Below, one piece after another: positions 44,065-52,985 of a stretch of DNA of 64,000 nucleotides. This DNA is from Nitrobacter vulgaris (lineage in GTDB: Bacteria; Pseudomonadota; Alphaproteobacteria; Rhizobiales; Xanthobacteraceae), in NCBI RefSeq assembly GCF_031453995.1, contig NZ_JAVDPZ010000015.1, forward strand, positions 30,999 through 94,998. Direction: 5' to 3'. Made by a program: the position numbers and the translations under genes. The notes beneath the pieces are model-generated. The model saw nothing but the letters and a program-made list of their open reading frames with translations. It made no database searches and was not told where the DNA came from. Positions within the stretch are counted from its first letter, which is position 1, and each line of letters begins with the position of its first letter.

Positions 44065-47000
44065 ATGGGTATCAATCAGGGTTCGATCAGCCTCGATCAG
44101 AAATACACCCAGGAGTCAGGCCACGTCTTCATGACCGGCCTTCAGGCGCTGGTCAGATTACCGATGGCGCAAATCCGCCGCGACCGCGCCGCTGGCCTCA
44201 ACACCGCAGGCTTCATTTCCGGTTATCGCGGTTCGCCCCTCGGCGGTTACGATCAGCAACTCCTTGCCGCTCGCAGTCATCTCGAACGCCACGAGATCAA
44301 ATTCCAGCCTGGTGTGAACGAGGACCTCGCGGCGACAGCGATCTGGGGTTCGCAACAGGTCAATCTGTCCCCGGGTGCGCGCTATGACGGCGTCGTCGGA
44401 ATTTGGTACGGCAAGGGGCCTGGCGTCGACCGCTGCGGCGACGTATTCCGTCATGGCAATGCTGCGGGTTCGGCGAGACACGGCGGCGTGCTGTGCCTGG
44501 CGGGCGATGATCATGGTGCTAAGTCCTCGACCTTGCCGCATCAGTCTGATCATGCGTTCATCGCTGCGCTGATGCCGTATCTCTATCCGTCCAGTCTCCA
44601 CGAAATGATCGAGATGGGACTGCTCGGCATCGCGATGTCGCGCTATTCGGGCTGCTGGGTCGGGATGAAGGTCATCACCGAGACGGTGGAGACGACGGCC
44701 GAAATCGATCTGACCGACGAGATGAAGCCGTTCGTCATTCCGCCCGATTTCGAGATGCCGCCGGGTGGACTGAACCTGCGCTGGCCCGACGACCGTTACG
44801 ATCAGGACCGGCGTTTACAGGATCACAAAGGTTTTGCCGCGGTCGCGTTTGCGCGCGCGAATAAGATCAATCGCATTACCATGGATTCACCGAACGCGCG
44901 GTTCGGGATCATGGCGTCTGGAAAAAGCTACGAGGATATCCGCCAGGCGTTGCGCGAGCTGGGCATTACCGAACAGGTCGCCGCGAAAATTGGTCTGCGG
45001 CTTTACAAGATCGGAATGCCATGGCCGCTGGAACCGCAGGGCGTGCGCGAATTCGCCGTCGGCCTCGAGGAAATATTCATCGTCGAGGAGCGCCGTGAGA
45101 TCGTCGAGAACCAGGTCAAGCAGGAGCTGTTCAACTGGCGCGACGACGTGCGGCCACGCATCATCGGCAAGATGGACGATCACGACAAGCGTTTCCTGCC
45201 GTTCGCGCAGGAATTGGGTGTTGCTTCCCTGGCGACATTCCTGACTGAGCGTTTACTGCACTTGAACCTTAATCCCGAAATCGCCGAGATGCTTCGAACC
45301 AAGGCTGACTGGTTCAACGGTCGTCAGGCGTCGCAAATGCAGCCGGCGACCCCGGTCACGCGCGTACCGTATTTCTGCTCGGGGTGTCCTCACAACACCT
45401 CGACCAAGGTACCCGAAGGCAGCCGGGCCACAGCCGGCATCGGCTGTCACTTCATGGCGATATGGATGGATCGCAACACTGAAACGTATACCCATATGGG
45501 CGGCGAGGGTGCGCCCTGGGTCGGTACCGCGCCTTTCACCAACGAGAAGCACATCTTCGCCAATCTTGGCGACGGCACCTATTTCCATTCCGGGAGTCTG
45601 GCGATCCGGCAGGCGGTCGCTTCCGGGGCGAACATCACCTACAAGATCCTCTACAATGACGCCGTAGCCATGACCGGCGGCCAGCATATCGACGGCGATT
45701 TGTCGCCGCAGCGGATAACCTTTCAGCTTCACGCCGAAGGCATCCGCGACATCTATCTGGTGTCGGAGAACCCCAACAGCTATCGGGCTGCCGACATCGC
45801 ACCGGGTACCCGGACCGCGCATCGTGATGACCTCGATGCGGTCATGAGAACCTGTCGCGAGATCAAGGGAGCTTCGGCTATCGTGTTCGTGCAGACTTGC
45901 GCCGCCGAGAAGCGGCGGCGTCGCAAGCGCGGCACCATGGAAGATCCGCAACGCCGTGTGCTGATCAATCCCGCAGTTTGCGAAGGTTGCGGCGATTGTT
46001 CGGTGCAATCGAACTGCATTTCGGTGGAGCCGTTGGAGACCGAGATGGGGCGCAAGCGCACCATCAATCAGTCGTCCTGCAACAAGGACTATTCCTGCCT
46101 CAAGGGGTTCTGCCCTTCGTTCGTCACGATCGACGGCGGGCGATTGCGAAAGCGTGCGCCGGCGGACCTCGGCGAGATCGGCGACTTGCCCGAACCGGTT
46201 ACGCGCCCTTCGCTCGATCGGCCCTACAACATCGGGGTCGGAGGGGTAGGCGGCACCGGCGTGCTGACGATCGGCGCACTGCTTGGTATGGCGGCCCATA
46301 TCGAAGGCAAGGCCAGCATGATCCTCGACATGTCCGGTCTCGCCCAGAAGGGCGGCGCGGTTTTGAGCCACGTCCGGCTGTCACAAAACCCCGCGGAGGT
46401 GACTTGCTCGCGCATCGTCACCGGCACGGCAGATCTCGTCATCGCCGCTGATGAAGTGGTCGCGGCAGCCAAGGAAACGATCACACTCTGCGAATCGAGC
46501 CGCACTTACGGTCTTATCAACACTCACCTTATTCCGACCGCCGCTTTCATTCTTGATCGCGATTTCAATTTCCAGAGCGCCAAGGTTGGCCGCGTCCTTG
46601 AAACCGCCTTACGCAAGGATTCGACCTTCTTCGACTTTACCAGGCCGGCTGAAATCCTGCTTGGAGACTCCATCGCCACCAATATGATGATGATGGGTTA
46701 CGCCTATCAGAAGGGTTGGCTGCCGCTGACCGCGACGGCAATCGAGCAGGCGATCGAGGTGAACGGTGTTGCCGTGAAAATGAATGTGGAGGCCTTCCGG
46801 CTTGGACGGCTTGCAGTGGTGGACCCTGCGCGCCTTGTCGCGATGATGAAGGGGATCGATGAGACGGTTCCGCCGAAGGTGCTGGAAGACATGTCGCTGG
46901 ACGAGATCGTTGTACATCGCTCGGCGTACCTTGCCGGATATCAGAATGCGAGACTTGCGGACAAATATCGGGCGATGGTGAGCCGGGTCCGGCAGGCAGC

Positions 47001-47559
47001 GAGAGACGGCGGTTACGGCGATGCCTTGCCGCGTACGGTTGCGATCAATTACGCCAAATTGCTCGCCTACAAGGACGAGTACGAGGTGGCGCGCCTCTAC
47101 ACTGATGGTCGGTTCGAGAAGCAGCTCAGCGATCAGTTCGAAGGAGACTACAAGATCAGCTTCCATCTCGCGCCGCCGGTGTTCGACAGTAAGAAGGATG
47201 CGCTCGGGCGGCCTGCCAAGAGATCCTATAACGGGTCACGGATGACGCCGGTTTTTCGTTTGCTGGCGAAAATGAAGGGCTTGCGTGGCACCGCCCTCGA
47301 CATCTTCGGATACAGCGCCGAGCGCAGGTTGGAGCGAAACCTGATTGCGGAATACGAAAACGATGTGGTCGCTGTCCTCGACAGACTTTCGCCGGCCAAC
47401 GTCGAAACCGCGATCGAACTGCTGTCGCTGCCTGATCGTATCCGGGGTTACGGCCCGGTCAAAGAGAAGGCGGTGGCCGACACCAAGGTCCGGCATGCGA
47501 AGTTGCTGCGCGACCTCGCGAATCCTCCTCCGGTGCCACGGCAGATGGCGGCGGAATAG
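44065..47559 (+). CDS. Indolepyruvate ferredoxin oxidoreductase, fused alpha/beta form
   Basis: A 1164-residue enzyme that oxidatively decarboxylates aryl or branched 2-oxoacids to acyl-CoA. The N-terminal pyrimidine-binding domain has GFISGYRGSPLGGYDQQL; YFCSGCPHN (about 434) precedes the TPP-binding region (GEGAPWVGTAPF, LGDGTYFHSGSLA). A ferredoxin-like cluster CEGCGDCSVQSNC is at about 640. The gamma-like domain begins with GVGGVGGTGVLTIGALLG (about 725). This single-chain aerobic form is common in alpha- and betaproteobacteria for aromatic amino-acid catabolism. No ferredoxin or aromatic-pathway gene is adjacent. Confidence 0.93.
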   Translation: MGINQGSISLDQKYTQESGHVFMTGLQALVRLPMAQIRRDRAAGLNTAGFISGYRGSPLGGYDQQLLAARSHLERHEIKFQPGVNEDLAATAIWGSQQVNLSPGARYDGVVGIWYGKGPGVDRCGDVFRHGNAAGSARHGGVLCLAGDDHGAKSSTLPHQSDHAFIAALMPYLYPSSLHEMIEMGLLGIAMSRYSGCWVGMKVITETVETTAEIDLTDEMKPFVIPPDFEMPPGGLNLRWPDDRYDQDRRLQDHKGFAAVAFARANKINRITMDSPNARFGIMASGKSYEDIRQALRELGITEQVAAKIGLRLYKIGMPWPLEPQGVREFAVGLEEIFIVEERREIVENQVKQELFNWRDDVRPRIIGKMDDHDKRFLPFAQELGVASLATFLTERLLHLNLNPEIAEMLRTKADWFNGRQASQMQPATPVTRVPYFCSGCPHNTSTKVPEGSRATAGIGCHFMAIWMDRNTETYTHMGGEGAPWVGTAPFTNEKHIFANLGDGTYFHSGSLAIRQAVASGANITYKILYNDAVAMTGGQHIDGDLSPQRITFQLHAEGIRDIYLVSENPNSYRAADIAPGTRTAHRDDLDAVMRTCREIKGASAIVFVQTCAAEKRRRRKRGTMEDPQRRVLINPAVCEGCGDCSVQSNCISVEPLETEMGRKRTINQSSCNKDYSCLKGFCPSFVTIDGGRLRKRAPADLGEIGDLPEPVTRPSLDRPYNIGVGGVGGTGVLTIGALLGMAAHIEGKASMILDMSGLAQKGGAVLSHVRLSQNPAEVTCSRIVTGTADLVIAADEVVAAAKETITLCESSRTYGLINTHLIPTAAFILDRDFNFQSAKVGRVLETALRKDSTFFDFTRPAEILLGDSIATNMMMMGYAYQKGWLPLTATAIEQAIEVNGVAVKMNVEAFRLGRLAVVDPARLVAMMKGIDETVPPKVLEDMSLDEIVVHRSAYLAGYQNARLADKYRAMVSRVRQAARDGGYGDALPRTVAINYAKLLAYKDEYEVARLYTDGRFEKQLSDQFEGDYKISFHLAPPVFDSKKDALGRPAKRSYNGSRMTPVFRLLAKMKGLRGTALDIFGYSAERRLERNLIAEYENDVVAVLDRLSPANVETAIELLSLPDRIRGYGPVKEKAVADTKVRHAKLLRDLANPPPVPRQMAAE

Positions 47560-47691
47560 GCGGCTAAAACAGCGCTCCTGGCCAATGGGGTAACCCTGTC
47601 ACAGAGCGACGTTGCCGCCAGATCGATCCTCATGTTCCCTGAAGCGGCGATCCGGCCTATATAGGACCATCGGGAGCCGGTCTAAAACACC

Positions 47692-50373
47692 ATGCCATCT
47701 GGGTTCAGAGCACTTTTTCGGCGGATACAATCGTCGTCCCTGTCGATCGGCCAGATTACCTTCGGCGGATTCTTTTTGGTGTTGGCGATCATAGTGACAA
47801 CCAGCGTGGCCAATGTCGTCGCGACGCGGCATCTCGACAATACCTTCGCCGAACTGCAGCGGCTGGACAGCGTAGGCGACCTGGCCGAGGAACTCGACCG
47901 CCGCCTGAACGAATTGCGGCTGGCGGCGCGTGATTACGTCACCGATCCAAAGACTCAGTCCAGCCGGGTGTGGGACGCCACATCGTCATTGAACGAGCTG
48001 CTCAAGAAGACACGCATCAAGCTAGCTCCGAAGCAGCAGGAGATGATCGATGGCGTCAAACCACGGCTGGAGACCTACCGCAAGGGTATAGAGCGGGCGG
48101 CCAACCTGATTGCAGACCGCGCAAAGCTGATCGAAACGCTGTCGCCGCTTCGCGAAAAACTCGAACTCATAATCGAGCAATCCGCCGATCAGTCTGCATC
48201 AAGAACACTGTTTCGAGCGCAAAGCGATGTCGCCGCCGCATTGCTTGGGCATGACCCCATGACCGCGGAACGGGCGGCTGAAAAGATGCGCGCTATTCGT
48301 GTCGGGGAGCCCAAGGTGCGTGCCGCTGTTGAGGCCTACGCCGATGCCGTGATTGCGATATCCTTGCGGGAGCAAAAGATCGCAGATCTCGATAGGGACG
48401 TGCTGGGTGCGGAAGGACGGCTGATCGGGCGAGTAACGGAACTACTGCGCGAACTCAGCGCAGAGCGCGAGCGGGTATTATCGCGCGATTTTGCGCGGAC
48501 GCTTGCTGAAACCAAATGGCAGAGCATCGTTCTCGGCGGCGTGGGAATAGTGATTGGCTTGCTTGCGGCGGCGTTCGTGGTCCGCCGGACGGTCCGTCCA
48601 CTGAAGGCGATCGCAAGGGCGATCCGGAAGCTGGCTGGCGGCCAGAAACAAACGTCGATCCCATCAACCGGTGTAGAAAACGAGATCGGGGATATCGCAC
48701 GGGCCGCCGAGGTGTTTCGCCGAACGCTCGCTGAAGCGGACTCTGCGCGAGAAGCCGCTGTTCGAGCGCTTGCCGAGCAACGCCTCGCCGAGGAAAGCTA
48801 TCGTAAGCTATTCGAAGGTTCGGTCGACGGAATCTATGTCATGACGCCGGCCGGTCAACTGCTTGATGCCAACCCGGCGTTGGCGCGAATGATGGGGTAT
48901 GACACCCCCGACAATCTCATCCGTGGCATTGGTAACAGCGCGCAGACGGTTCACGTCGATCCCGAGGTGCCCGTCAAATACCAACTCCGAATGGAGCGCG
49001 ATGGGACCGTTCGCGGGTTCGAATATCAGGTGCGTCAGTTCGATGGCGGTATCCTCTGGCTCTCCGATAGCGCGACTGCCATACGCGATGAAAGCGGTCG
49101 CATGATCCGTTATGAAGGCGTGGTTCGCGACATCACTGATCAGCGGAGAGCCGAGGAGGCGATTGCAGAAGGGCGGCGGCTGCTGCAATTGGTGATCGAT
49201 ACCGTGCCCGCGGTGATTAACGTCAAGAATGCGGAGTTGCGTTACGTTCTGATGAATCGCTACATGGCAGGCATCTTCGGAATAGAACCCGCCGATGCGA
49301 TCGGACGAACGACGCACGAGGTTATGTCGCGTTACGATGCGGCAAAGACGGATGAGACTGACAGGAGGGTTCTTGAGAGCGGTAAGGAGCTCGGCTTTTA
49401 CGAAGAAGAGTATAAGGATGCATCGGGTGAGATGCGGCAATGGCTTGTCAATAAGCTGCCTATCCGCGACGCCGACGGTCACGTCGAAAATATCGTCACG
49501 GTCGCGCTCGATATCGGCGACCGCAAGCGGAGCGAACAGGAAATGCGGCGCGCCAAGGACGCGGCCGAGGCGGCGCTACGCAATCTCCGCGAAACACAGA
49601 ACTCGCTGATCGAGGCGGAAAAACTCGCGGCGCTCGGTCGCCTGGTGGCGGGCGTCGCTCACGAGGTCAACAATCCTGTCGGCATCAGCTTGACGGTGGC
49701 CTCTTCGCTGGAACGGAAAATTACCTTGTTCACCGAGGAGGTGGAGCGTGGGCAGTTGCGGCGCTCAAGCCTCAACGATTTCATCGCGGCGAATCGCGAT
49801 GCCGCGTCTCAGCTTGTCGCAAATCTCAATCGCGCTGCCGAACTGGTGCAGTCATTCAAGCAGGTTGCCGCCGACCGCAATTATTCAGACAAGCGAGCTT
49901 TCGATCTCGGCGAACTCACCGAGCAGGTTGTGATGAGTCTGCGTCCCGGCCTGCGCAAGCACAATGTGACGCTGACGGTCGATTGCGAGCCCAACCTCAC
50001 CATGAACAGTTACCCTGGGCCTTACGGCCAGGTGCTGACGAACCTTTTCCTTAATTCGGTGGCACACGCTTTTCCGGACGGTAAGGGCGGCGCGGTCGAT
50101 ATTGTCGTGCGGCGAGTAGGCGGGGACAATGTCCAGATCCTATTTTCCGACAATGGTTGCGGCATGAGCCCCGATGTGCAGCGCAAGGCATTCGATCCGT
50201 TCTTCACGACGCGGCGCGATCAAGGAGGAACGGGTCTGGGTCTGCACATTGTCTACAATATCGTAACGAGCCGTTTGGGAGGGCGTCTCGAACTTGATTC
50301 CGGTTCCGGACAAGGCACGCGCATCCACATCGTTTTACCGCAGGTCGCGCCGATGGAACTCGCCGCGGAATAA
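47692..50373 (+). CDS. PAS-domain sensor histidine kinase
   Basis: An 893-residue membrane kinase. Helix 1 (about 18-40) and helix 2 (281-297) bracket a long helical periplasmic sensor. HAMP follows (about 298-350), then two PAS domains (YRKLFEGSVDGIYVMTPAGQ at about 380; VINVKNAELRYVLMNRYMAG at about 508), a coiled coil, and a HisKA-type domain with His657 in LVAGVAHEVNNPVGISL. The ATPase carries NLFLNSVAHAFP and GGTGLGLHIVYNIV. It resembles the multi-PAS kinases of rhizobia that sense small molecules or redox. No response regulator is adjacent. Confidence 0.93.
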   Translation: MPSGFRALFRRIQSSSLSIGQITFGGFFLVLAIIVTTSVANVVATRHLDNTFAELQRLDSVGDLAEELDRRLNELRLAARDYVTDPKTQSSRVWDATSSLNELLKKTRIKLAPKQQEMIDGVKPRLETYRKGIERAANLIADRAKLIETLSPLREKLELIIEQSADQSASRTLFRAQSDVAAALLGHDPMTAERAAEKMRAIRVGEPKVRAAVEAYADAVIAISLREQKIADLDRDVLGAEGRLIGRVTELLRELSAERERVLSRDFARTLAETKWQSIVLGGVGIVIGLLAAAFVVRRTVRPLKAIARAIRKLAGGQKQTSIPSTGVENEIGDIARAAEVFRRTLAEADSAREAAVRALAEQRLAEESYRKLFEGSVDGIYVMTPAGQLLDANPALARMMGYDTPDNLIRGIGNSAQTVHVDPEVPVKYQLRMERDGTVRGFEYQVRQFDGGILWLSDSATAIRDESGRMIRYEGVVRDITDQRRAEEAIAEGRRLLQLVIDTVPAVINVKNAELRYVLMNRYMAGIFGIEPADAIGRTTHEVMSRYDAAKTDETDRRVLESGKELGFYEEEYKDASGEMRQWLVNKLPIRDADGHVENIVTVALDIGDRKRSEQEMRRAKDAAEAALRNLRETQNSLIEAEKLAALGRLVAGVAHEVNNPVGISLTVASSLERKITLFTEEVERGQLRRSSLNDFIAANRDAASQLVANLNRAAELVQSFKQVAADRNYSDKRAFDLGELTEQVVMSLRPGLRKHNVTLTVDCEPNLTMNSYPGPYGQVLTNLFLNSVAHAFPDGKGGAVDIVVRRVGGDNVQILFSDNGCGMSPDVQRKAFDPFFTTRRDQGGTGLGLHIVYNIVTSRLGGRLELDSGSGQGTRIHIVLPQVAPMELAAE

Positions 50374-50446
50374 CTCGACTGCACAGCAAATGGCTATAAT
50401 CAGGAGTTCCCCGGGGTTTCCGTGAAACGGTGAAAGACTCTATCGG

Positions 50447-50797
50447 TCAATCTGCTTCCGCCAACTTTCGCAGCGTGGCCTCGAAAATCTGACTCGCCTT
50501 TCCGACCAGCGCTGTGCCGTTCATCGTGCCGGTCGTATCAGTGAATGTTCCGGTAACGCCGATTCCAACCGATTCCGAATTGCCGAACAGCAGGTTCGCG
50601 TCGCGACTTGGCGTATGGCGTTGAATCAGAACTTCGCCCCTGAAAGTGCCATCCTCTTTTGTGAAATAGCTGCCCGTATAGAACAGATAAGCATCACCGC
50701 CCAGAATTTTTCCATCGCGAAACATCAACACGCCGCTGCCCTTGCCCACACGCCCATCAAGCAAGGCGATGTGAATCGAATACAGCCCATTTTTCAT
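50447..50797 (-). CDS. GrlR-family protein
   Basis: A 116-residue beta-rich protein that begins MKNGLYSIHIALLDGRVGKG and contains GVLMFRDGKILGGDAYLFYT and GVGVTGTFTD-type strands (SVGIGVTGTFTDTTGTMNG), the pattern of GrlR-like proteins. GrlR itself is a small calycin-like regulator of the LEE type III system that binds GrlA. The Bradyrhizobiaceae relatives are stand-alone and uncharacterised, and no grlA is nearby. Confidence 0.75.
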   Translation of the reverse strand: MKNGLYSIHIALLDGRVGKGSGVLMFRDGKILGGDAYLFYTGSYFTKEDGTFRGEVLIQRHTPSRDANLLFGNSESVGIGVTGTFTDTTGTMNGTALVGKASQIFEATLRKLAEAD

Positions 50798-50958
50798 GGT
50801 GATCCGCTCGCAGCCGCAATTTTGTCTTGTCCCGATCTCATTATGTCAAAAAGGGCGCAAGCGCGTCAATGCGACACCCCAAGCCAAGGCGCGCGCCTTT
50901 TAAAGGGAACCTTCCAGAGCAAAATCCGAGAACTGGTGCCCGCCGGTTTCCGCGAGAC

Positions 50959-51007
50959 TTGGCGCGCTCGGAGAGATTCGAACTCCCGGCCCTCGGAATC
51001 GAAATCC
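50959..51007 (-). repeat. att-like tRNA-Arg 3' fragment, left copy
   Basis: On the minus strand it reads as the anticodon-loop-to-CCA half of a tRNA: T arm GGGAGTTCGAATCTCTC, acceptor strand CGAGCGC, discriminator G, then CCA. No 5' half follows to the right, so it is not a gene. It differs from the copy at 61023 at two positions and is the expected left end (attL/attR) of an element that integrated at the tRNA 3' end. Confidence 0.85.
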
Positions 51008-51194
51008 TCAAAACGTAACTTCCAAGACTGTTCAGAGCCATCCAACGTTGTTCAATCAACGCATTGAAATCACGTCGCTTTAATTGACGTGCCGCGAAAT
51101 CTTGTCTTAAAGAGAAAGGGCGCGTCAACGCCAATCTTGGCGCAAAAGTTTCCCCGGGGAGCCGGGTATCCCCGAGCCTTGGAGTCCGAATCCA

Positions 51195-51690
51195 ATGCCC
51201 CGCTTCACCGACCGTTTCATAGACTCGCTGAAGGCTGAAGGGACCCAACGCCTCGAAATCAAGGACGACCGATGCAAGGGGCTGGCTATCAGAGTCACGG
51301 CCCGCACCAAGACGTGGTGCTTTCGCTTTAAGCGAAATGGCCGGATGCAGCGGATCAAGCTCGGTGAATATCCCATCATGAAGCTAGGGCAGGCCGTGGT
51401 TGCGGCAAACCGACGTGCAGCCGATCTGCACGACGGCCGCAACCCCATCGCGGAGTCACAGCGGGAAGTCCAAGCGGCCGTGTTGGGGGGAGACGAACTG
51501 ACCTTTAACCGGCTCGCGGATCGCTATTTGGACGAATACGCCAAGCCACGAAAGAAATCGTGGAAGGACGACGAATGGGTCTTGAAGCGGGCGCGCGCCG
51601 AGTTCGGCCCCAGGATCATTTCGACCATCAGCCGCAAAGAATTTGTGATCTTCCTGCGGAGGCTCGCGGCGACTTCGGTTCGCAACTGCA
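51195..51690 (+). pseudogene. Tyrosine integrase, N-terminal part only
   Basis: Begins MPRFTDRFIDSLKAEGTQRL and continues as a DUF4102-type N-terminal arm (LAIRVTARTKTWCFRFKRNG, IKLGEYPIMKLGQAVVAANR) and core-binding SAM-like region (TFNRLADRYLDEYAKPRKKS) of a phage integrase. Homology stops near FLRRLAA (about 51670), where an out-of-frame capsid-protease gene starts. The catalytic Arg, His and Tyr are all lost. The frame stays open to 51944, but the tail is antisense-like noise. A deletion removed its C-terminal half together with the left part of the phage. Confidence 0.85.
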
Positions 51691-52501
51691 ACAAAACCCA
51701 GGCGTGCTCGCGGATCGCCTTGGCGTTCAGCCATTGGTGGCGGATGACATCGTCAAGAGTTACGTCCGTCCAAACAACCGCAACACGTTCGATAAGCGTT
51801 CTGGCATCCTTACGATGCCCGTTGTCGGCGGCCTTGTCCATCGTGGCGATGGCCCTGAAGCGCTATCGGGCCTGCAAAGCTATACGTCGCTACACAACAA
51901 ATTGCAGGAAGTGTTCGCTGACGACGTTACGCGCGGGATTCTGATCGACGGGGACACAGGCGGGGGCGAGGCGGCAGGGCTTGAAGAGCTAGCGACATGG
52001 CTACCGAAGGCATCCGCGCAAGCGGGAAAGCCGGTGTGGTGGGTCGCGAACACGGTGACGGGGAGCGCAGCTTACTGGCTCGCGTCCGCTGCGGATCGTG
52101 TCTACGCCGCGCCGAATTCCCGCGTCGGCTCCATTGGCGTCTACGTCCAACACGTAGACATGTCGAAGGCCGTAGAGAAGCGCGGCTTGGTCGTGTCGTT
52201 CATCTACGCGGGTGAGCGTAAGCTCGACGGCAATCCTTTCGGGCCTTTGCCGGATGACGTGCGCGCTTCAATACAAACCGGGGTCGACCGGCTCTACGGC
52301 GAGTTCGTCAGCGCCGTGGCGACCAACCGAAAACTTGACGAGAAAATTGTTCGAGGAACGCAAGCCAGGGTCTACGGGCCGGAAGATGCTTACGAACTCG
52401 GGCTTGTAGATGGGGTTGGCGGTTTGGGCGCTGTGCTCACCGCTTTCTCCGAACACCTCAACCGCCCCTTCGTGGGCTATCAGGGAGACATTGTATCGTG
52501 A
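51660..52501 (+). pseudogene. Phage capsid-maturation protease (S49/SppA-like), truncated at both ends
   Basis: In the frame ending at TGA 52499-52501, about 280 residues match the phage S49 protease/scaffold proteins: LQQNPGVLADRLGVQPLVAD-type N-terminal stretch, GILIDGDTGGGEAAGLEELA, and the nucleophile region TGSAAYWLASAADRVYAAPN with VGSIGVYV. The C-terminal scaffold is missing; the frame passes through a short tail and overlaps the next start by four bases. Its own start codon is lost at the junction with the integrase. An in-frame upstream extension to 51560 exists but is integrase DNA out of frame. Confidence 0.75.
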
Positions 52502-52836
52502 CCACGACTGAAACCTTCACGCTGTCTCGCCCGCTCAAGACTCATAGCGGAGAACTACTAACTCTTACTCTGCAAGAGCCGACAGCCGGGGCATTCATCG
52601 ATTACGGCGAACCGTTCACGTTGAAGCCGCGCAAGGGGGAGAACGGTGAGCCAGATGGGGTCACCTTCGTATATGACAATAATAAAGTGTTCATGCGCTT
52701 TCTCTTGGACATGATCGTAGAGAAAGGCGTTGACGACCTTATCCTGAAGGGTTTGAGCGCAAAAGACTTCCAGCAACTACGTATGGCGGCAACGAATATT
52801 ATAATGATCGGGGTGCAAGACAAAAACCCTACGTGA
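52498..52836 (+). CDS. Phage tail assembly chaperone-like protein
   Basis: A 112-residue protein starting at GTG 52498 (TTTETFTLSRPLKTHSGELL). It resembles the Mu gp41/gpE type of tail assembly proteins: an N-terminal beta part, then helices (VFMRFLLDMIVEKGVDDLIL, LSAKDFQQLRMAATNIIMIG). Its position directly before a second small frame and the tape-measure gene supports this. Start and stop overlap neighbours (GTGA at both ends), so the tail genes are translated as a coupled chain. Confidence 0.6.
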   Translation: MTTTETFTLSRPLKTHSGELLTLTLQEPTAGAFIDYGEPFTLKPRKGENGEPDGVTFVYDNNKVFMRFLLDMIVEKGVDDLILKGLSAKDFQQLRMAATNIIMIGVQDKNPT

Positions 52837-52985
52837 CCGTTCAACGTATGATCGCGATCATGATCAGCGATTTCGGAGTGCAGCCATCGGAGCTGCACTC
52901 TATGCGCGTTGGGCGGCTCGTTACTCATATCAAAATGCAGGCGGACCTCTATAGGGCTCGCAAGAAGACGCAAGGCATGACATAA
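52833..52985 (+). CDS. Second tail-assembly frame (gpE'-like), coupled or frameshifted
   Basis: A 50-codon frame from GTG 52833 to TAA 52983-52985. The product (MIAIMISDFGVQPSELHSMR, then VGRLVTHIKMQADLYRARKK) has the small helical look of the downstream part of tail-assembly chaperone pairs. It is in the -1 frame relative to the upstream gene. The sequence just before the upstream stop includes C-AAA-AAC (52821-52827), a weak slippery site. The stop overlaps the tape-measure ATG (TAATG). Either frameshift fusion or coupled reinitiation would fit. Confidence 0.5.
   Translation: MTVQRMIAIMISDFGVQPSELHSMRVGRLVTHIKMQADLYRARKKTQGMT

Noticed and set aside
45253..46371. 372-codon minus-strand open frame
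   Set aside because: Antisense to the indolepyruvate oxidoreductase; no motif of its own.
50959..51007. Functional tRNA-Arg gene
   Set aside because: Only the 3' half is present; no D arm or 5' acceptor strand exists to its right, and the same holds for the copy at 61023.
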